This document shows, in pieces, positions 33,914 through 37,827 of a stretch of 37,827 nt of DNA. A model generated the notes under the pieces. It was not told the DNA's origin, made no database searches, and was given only the letters and a program-made list of their open reading frames with translations. The stretch covers positions 1 through 37,827 of the forward strand of contig JALHLU010000018.1 in the NCBI GenBank assembly GCA_022844345.1. Direction: 5' to 3'. The position numbers and the translations under genes were made by a program. The DNA comes from Hyphomonadaceae bacterium (GTDB taxonomy: Bacteria; Pseudomonadota; Alphaproteobacteria; Caulobacterales; Hyphomonadaceae). Each line of letters opens with the position of its first letter. Position 1 is the stretch's first letter.

Positions 33914-35536
33914 CTATTGGCCGCCATCGCCTACACCACGAGGAACTGGTTTCCAATCAAGCACGAGTTTCTCGAGAAGGCGCACACCCCAGCCATTCGA
34001 TCCGGCCGGCATCTGATCGGTAGGGCCGCTCCATGCAACACCTGCAATGTCGATATGCGCCCACGGCGTCTCGCGATTCACGAACTCGCCAATGAAGTGG
34101 GCGCCCGTCCCAGCGCCGGGTCCACTATCGCTGGAGTTCTTGATATCCGCGATGGTTGAAGATGTCCGGCCTGCATACGCATGATGCAGCGGCAGGCGCC
34201 AGACCGCCTCGCCAGTGGCGCGGCCCGCAGCGTCGATCTGACTCGCAAGCGCGTCATGACGGCTGAACAGGCCAGCATAGTCTTCGCCAAGCGCCGTGCC
34301 GACGGCGCCGGTCAGCGTGGCAACGTCAATGATTGCCGCTGGCTGCAGCTTGGCGTCCGCCCAGGCGACTGCATCGGCCAAAACCAGCCGCCCCTCGGCG
34401 TCCGTCGATATGATCTCGATGGACTTGCCGTTCATCGCAATGAGGACATCGGCGGGCCGGATCGCGCCGCCGTCAGGCATATTCTCGGACAACGCCGCAA
34501 TCGCCGCCACATTGACCGGTGCGCCGGATTTCGACAGCGCGAGCACGGCGCCAACGACGGCGGCTGCGCCGGACATGTCCATCTTCATGTTGCCCATGTT
34601 GGCTCCGGGCTTGATCGAGATGCCGCCCGTGTCGAACGTGATACCCTTTCCTGCCAGCACGATCGGACCGCCCGCCGGGGCGCTTGGTGCCGTATATCTC
34701 ACGACGAGAATGCGGGGCGGACGCACCGATCCCGCGCCCGATCCGAGGATCGCCCCCATGCCAAGCTGCTGCATCGCGGGGACGTCCAGAACGTCGATCG
34801 TCACGCCCGGAATGCCGGCAAAGGCTGCCCGTGCGCGATCGACAAAGCTCTCGGGGTAGATGACGTTGCCGGGTTCGTTCGAGACATCGCGCGTCCAGGC
34901 CATCGCATCGATCAGTGCTCGGCCACGCCCGCGATAGAGTGCGCGCGCAGCATCACTGACGCCGGACACGATCAGCGTCGGACCCGGAGCCGTGGCGGCG
35001 CGACGGCTGGCCTGGTACAGGTCCGACCGGTACTCTCCGAGGCCCATGCCGGTCGCGAATTCGCCAACCGCGATGGCGTAAAGTCCGGATGCCAGAACAG
35101 TTACATTCCCCGGTTCATTGAGAAGGGCGCGGCCCGCAACAGAGCCGACTGACTGCACGGTATTGAGGTCTGTTCCCTCGCCTAGCCCCACGATCAGTAT
35201 CCGGTCCCAACTGCCGATGCCTCGTAGAGACAGGGTTTGTCGTGCGCCATAGCTGAAGCGTGCTGACGACAGCGCACGCGCAATCGCATCCCTGTCCTGC
35301 CGAGAGAGGGGTTGCGCTCGGCTCGCAAGATCCCGCTCGGCGCCGAGCGGGATGACCAGTGAACCGCTGTAGCCATCTGGGCGCGCCGCGAATGTCACCT
35401 CTCGCTGTATCGGCGCCGGGGCCGGGGGGGTGCCGCCAACCACTTTCTGGATTTGCGCGGCCGCAGGCGACGGAAGGGATGTCGCGAACGCCACGACGGA
35501 AAATGCCACGCACACGAACAAACCAATGCGAAACAT
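33914..35536 (-). CDS. M17-family leucyl aminopeptidase, exported
   Basis: The 540-residue protein has a Sec signal (MFRIGLFVCVAFSVVAFATSLPSPAAAQ) in front of a complete M17 leucyl aminopeptidase: an N-terminal macro-like domain, then the di-metal catalytic domain with GKGITFDTGG (metal-binding K and D), KMDMSGAA and STDAEGRLVLADA (canonical NTDAEGRL with S for N). It releases N-terminal residues from peptides, here likely in the periplasm, whereas PepA is normally cytoplasmic. I chose ATG 35536 because the signal peptide starts there; the frame is open upstream to 35731 through an inverted-repeat element. It lies between two IS6 remnants. Confidence 0.92.
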   Translation of the reverse strand: MFRIGLFVCVAFSVVAFATSLPSPAAAQIQKVVGGTPPAPAPIQREVTFAARPDGYSGSLVIPLGAERDLASRAQPLSRQDRDAIARALSSARFSYGARQTLSLRGIGSWDRILIVGLGEGTDLNTVQSVGSVAGRALLNEPGNVTVLASGLYAIAVGEFATGMGLGEYRSDLYQASRRAATAPGPTLIVSGVSDAARALYRGRGRALIDAMAWTRDVSNEPGNVIYPESFVDRARAAFAGIPGVTIDVLDVPAMQQLGMGAILGSGAGSVRPPRILVVRYTAPSAPAGGPIVLAGKGITFDTGGISIKPGANMGNMKMDMSGAAAVVGAVLALSKSGAPVNVAAIAALSENMPDGGAIRPADVLIAMNGKSIEIISTDAEGRLVLADAVAWADAKLQPAAIIDVATLTGAVGTALGEDYAGLFSRHDALASQIDAAGRATGEAVWRLPLHHAYAGRTSSTIADIKNSSDSGPGAGTGAHFIGEFVNRETPWAHIDIAGVAWSGPTDQMPAGSNGWGVRLLEKLVLDWKPVPRGVGDGGQ

Positions 35537-35640
35537 AACAGCAAAGACTCCGATCCTGATCGGAGGACAATAACCGGATCGCCAAAGCCAGTGCAATCGC
35601 AGCAGGTCGCCGATCGTCACGCGCTGGGTTCTGTCAGGAT

Positions 35641-35732
35641 TGTGAACAGGCGTCCGAAGGTGGCTCCTCCTCAGGCTCCAAAAGCAATCCTTCGGTGCGC
35701 CGAGCCTCGTCGGGTCCTCGCGCCTGTTCACA
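35641..35732. repeat. 92-base inverted-repeat element (possible MITE or structured RNA)
   Basis: Perfect 12-base arms TGTGAACAGGCG (35641-35652) and CGCCTGTTCACA (35721-35732) enclose 68 bases. Inside, CCGAAGG (35654-35660) pairs with CCTTCGG (35691-35697), so a branched structure is possible in either strand. It lies about 105-195 bases upstream of the minus-strand aminopeptidase start, and 8 bases from an IS6 remnant. It could be a small palindromic repeat, a leader element or chance. Confidence 0.45.
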
Positions 35733-35740
35733 GCAACGTT

Positions 35741-35872
35741 ACATGATCAGCCGGCCAACGCTCCGGGTCTTTCGGGCGCGGCCGGACTCTGTCTGGGCGA
35801 CGGCGCCCACCTGAGCGGATTTCCGCGTCCTGTCCGAGATTCTACGCTTCCAGATTAGGCTGACAGTCCCAG
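35741..35872 (+). mobile_element. IS6-family 3' remnant
   Basis: The first 75 bases encode the transposase C-terminus MISRPTLRVFRARPDSVW followed by a short tail and TGA, matching the end of the intact copy. The rest matches the non-coding right end and finishes with CTGACAGTCCC, whose inward reading GGGACTGTCAGCCTA is a good mate for the left end TGTCAGACCTA. The 5' part of the element is missing. Orientation is the same as the other copies. Confidence 0.8.
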
Positions 35873-35976
35873 CCAAATCGGCGCTCCGGTTGGAGGGCGC
35901 GCTTCGAGCGATGCCCGACGAGCGCCCGGATCGGTGTGCGCAGTCATCGCAAATCTAGTCTCTGCAAAGGCCGTGG

Positions 35977-36981
35977 CTATTGGCGCGGGGGCGGAGCAGA
36001 ATTTGCAATCTCTGAACCGAGGGCATCGCCCGACTGCCACGCGAGCTCTAGGCGCGGGCCTAAACGCCAGTCGCCGCATACTCCAATTCCCAAACCCGCG
36101 TCCCAGGCAAAGGGTCTCCCAGTAGAAGTCTGCACCTGAGCATAGCGCCACCGATGTGCAGACGCGTGCAGAGGTTGCACACCGATGTGCGCGAGCTCTG
36201 AAAATTCCCGCGCGAGCGCGTCTGCAACCCACTCCGCAGATTGCTCGATGTTTTCTCTCGACCAGTCCGGCTTTGCATGAAGAACCCAACAGGAGTACGC
36301 GCTGCTATTCCTTTTCATTTGAGCCACCCACGCAAGCGGGGATGAGCCGCCCACACGCGCTGCTTCGAAGTCCACCCCAACAGGCGACGCGAACACGAGC
36401 ATTGCTGCCCAGCACGGTGATGTGCGCGCAGCCTGCGCCTCGTGCGCCAACGATGGCGCGATCGGCAAAAGCAGTTCCGCGGCCTGTTCCGCTGGCACTG
36501 CGATCACGACGTTATCAAAAGGGCCTGTGCGGACCTCGTCTGAAAGAGCGAGCGCCCATCCATGTGCGTCCCGCGTACACTCTCTGATGCGGCTGGAAGT
36601 CTCGACGTCCAGCCCGTCCGCCAGTGCTTTCGCCATCGCGTTCATGCCTGGCGTGCCGACAAAGCGTGGCTCGTCAGGGAAAAGGGTGCGCGCTGTATCG
36701 GTTATGCCAATGACGCTGTTTGGATAACGCTCGACAGCGCCGGCAGCGACAAGGCGATCCACCAAGGCACGAAAGGCCGAATCTCTAGCTGTGAAGTACT
36801 GCGCTCCATGGTCGAAGCGCAGATCTGAATCACCAATCTGCATGCGTCGCGTGGCCGCTCTGCCGCCAACACCCCGACCCTTGTCGTAGATTGTTACCGC
36901 ATGTCCGGATGCGACGAGCTGCCTTGCACAGGCAAGGCCAGCGATGCCTGCTCCAACAACCGCGACACGTCTGATGACCAT
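35977..36981 (-). CDS. Renalase-like FAD/NAD(P)-dependent oxidoreductase
   Basis: A 334-residue flavoprotein starting with the Rossmann motif VAVVGAGIAGLACARQL (G10, G12, G15) and the downstream YDKGRGVGGRAATRR second FAD segment. The middle has DHGAQYFTARD, and the C-terminus GIGVCGDWRLGPRLELAWQSGDALG binds the FAD ribityl/pyrophosphate as in amine-oxidase folds. It belongs to the predicted NAD/FAD oxidoreductases of COG3380, relatives of renalase; the physiological substrate is unknown. ATG 36981 starts right before the Rossmann strand; the frame is open to 37050 but would overlap the divergent DUF393 gene. Confidence 0.88.
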   Translation of the reverse strand: MVIRRVAVVGAGIAGLACARQLVASGHAVTIYDKGRGVGGRAATRRMQIGDSDLRFDHGAQYFTARDSAFRALVDRLVAAGAVERYPNSVIGITDTARTLFPDEPRFVGTPGMNAMAKALADGLDVETSSRIRECTRDAHGWALALSDEVRTGPFDNVVIAVPAEQAAELLLPIAPSLAHEAQAARTSPCWAAMLVFASPVGVDFEAARVGGSSPLAWVAQMKRNSSAYSCWVLHAKPDWSRENIEQSAEWVADALAREFSELAHIGVQPLHASAHRWRYAQVQTSTGRPFAWDAGLGIGVCGDWRLGPRLELAWQSGDALGSEIANSAPPPRQ

Positions 36982-37043
36982 GGCAGTGACCCGGGAATAC
37001 AAAACAGATTGCGTTGTCGGTTGGTGCGCACCATCTATGGGCA

Positions 37044-37397
37044 ATGACAAGGCCCAGACTTACGGTGTGGTTCGACGGGGGATGTCCGCTTTGCCGGCGT
37101 GAGATTTCACTCATCAGGCGCCTCGATTCGCGAGGCGCGATTCAGTTCGTGGACGTGGCCAGCGAGAAGGGCGATTGTCCGCTTGATCGCGCCGAACTCC
37201 TGGCGAGGTTCCACGCCAGGGAGCAGGGTGGTCCGATTCTTTCCGGTGCGGCGGCGTTCGCTGCAATGTGGAGAAGCATCCCTCTGCTGCGTCCGTTTGG
37301 GCTACTCGCGAAGGGCGGCCCGGCTCTATGGATTCTCGAGCGGCTCTACGTCCTGTTTCTGCGTGTTCGACCCGTCTTGCAAAAGCTTGCACGCTAG
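37044..37397 (+). CDS. DCC-family (DUF393) thiol-disulfide oxidoreductase-like protein
   Basis: The 117-residue protein has the DCC signature FDGGCPLCRREI near its start, with D11, C14 and C17 forming the CxxC, followed by FVDVASEKGDCPLD and a hydrophobic C-terminal helix (ALWILERLYVLFLRVRPVLQKL). The family is predicted to be thioredoxin-like, but its substrate is unproven. I chose ATG 37044 because it leads straight into the conserved domain; an ATG at 37014 adds ten unsupported residues. It is divergent from the renalase-like gene with 62 bases between starts, and the two may share a promoter region and a redox role. Confidence 0.88.
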   Translation: MTRPRLTVWFDGGCPLCRREISLIRRLDSRGAIQFVDVASEKGDCPLDRAELLARFHAREQGGPILSGAAAFAAMWRSIPLLRPFGLLAKGGPALWILERLYVLFLRVRPVLQKLAR

Positions 37398-37432
37398 AAG
37401 AATCGCGGAAGGCTGTGAGGCCGGTCGATGGG

Positions 37433-37639
37433 TTACTGGATTGGCCGCGCGACAATGTCTCCTGCTTCAATAGCCGCGACACAAACGATGATGTTATCCC
37501 AGGCCGCCAGCCCCTCGGCGTCGCCGATTGCCGCAAACTCGGCCGCCCGCATGACTGCAATCACCTCGGCATCGCTTCCATACTGGCCGATCAGCGCTAA
37601 CGCCGTAGACATGGTCTGCTCATCAAAGGTCCGCGTCAT
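37433..37639 (-). CDS. Small hypothetical protein (68 aa)
   Basis: A short acidic alpha-helical protein with no signal peptide or membrane helix. The pattern AEVIAVMRAAEFAAIGDAEGLAAWDNIIVCVAAIE, given here only as two helices around residues 22-60, resembles small uncharacterised alphaproteobacterial proteins with the AxGDxxGxxxW spacing (DUF6961-like), but I cannot assign it securely. It has no obvious partner and converges with the DUF393 gene. The ribosome-binding site is weak. Confidence 0.5.
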   Translation of the reverse strand: MTRTFDEQTMSTALALIGQYGSDAEVIAVMRAAEFAAIGDAEGLAAWDNIIVCVAAIEAGDIVARPIQ

Positions 37640-37684
37640 GAGTGGCTATTTCCAACTTCATCGTGGATGGCATACGGGCGCGTT

Positions 37685-37705
37685 GGTGATGTCAGACCTA
37701 CGCTA
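37685..37705 (+). repeat. IS6-like left end at window edge
   Basis: GG-TGA-TGTCAGACCTACGCTA matches the left terminus of the IS6 copies at 18517 and 33087. After CGCTA the sequence differs (CCCCGTCTTGTG instead of ACCAGTCTCCAG), so this is either a related but different element or a stub. The remaining 120 bases contain no gene I recognise. Confidence 0.55.
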
Positions 37706-37827
37706 CCCCGTCTTGTGTGGACGGCGCTGGATTGGCAAGGGGATTGGGCGAACGATCGGTCGGGTACGGTCTTGTGTTCGGCCTGTTGATGCAGCGACTG
37801 GGCTGCTGGCCCTGATGTCGTCCGTTG

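Overview
The window looks like an accessory stretch of an alphaproteobacterial chromosome or large plasmid. It is GC-rich, with FixK-type regulation, TTG and GTG starts, TonB and HME-RND envelope systems, and many IS6-family scars. I cannot name a genus from sequence alone; a Caulobacterales/Hyphomonadaceae-like or sphingomonad-like host is a guess. I saw no rRNA, tRNA, CRISPR array or replication origin.

Region 1 (about 0.28-12.0 kb) is a low-oxygen/stress-survival island. It holds four tandem-domain universal stress proteins, an APH-like/P-loop fusion kinase, a Crp/Fnr regulator of FixK type (no 4-Cys cluster, but an E..SR recognition helix), a CPA2 (Kef-type) antiporter and a P2-like cation P-type ATPase. 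Five near-consensus FNR/FixK boxes (TTGAT-N4-RTCAA) lie upstream of the first operon, the regulator gene itself, two further usp genes and the ATPase. This predicts one autoregulated regulon. Its gene content resembles the mycobacterial DosR dormancy regulon.

Region 2 (about 12.2-18.5 kb) starts at an IS3-family remnant. It carries a four-gene MacAB/DevBCA-like exporter on the minus strand (membrane-fusion protein, ATPase, two FtsX permeases), divergent from a cytochrome P450 whose last codons and stop lie in an IS6 end.

Region 3 (about 18.5-33.9 kb) is a metal-handling (probably copper) cassette between two IS6 copies in direct orientation, the left intact and the right decayed. Contents: a Tat-exported DsrE-like protein, a Met-rich multicopper oxidase, a TonB-dependent receptor, a DUF2946-like protein, an HME-RND efflux operon (MFP, RND pump, DUF3240, TolC-type protein), and a divergent OmpR/histidine-kinase pair with a 16-bp inverted repeat between them.

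Region 4 (about 33.9-37.8 kb) holds a secreted M17 aminopeptidase, a 92-bp inverted-repeat element, another IS6 3' remnant, a renalase-like FAD oxidoreductase divergent from a DCC/DUF393 protein, a small hypothetical gene and one more IS6-like end. IS6-like termini lie at or near almost every boundary between functional modules, so the window reads as a mosaic assembled by IS6-mediated events.
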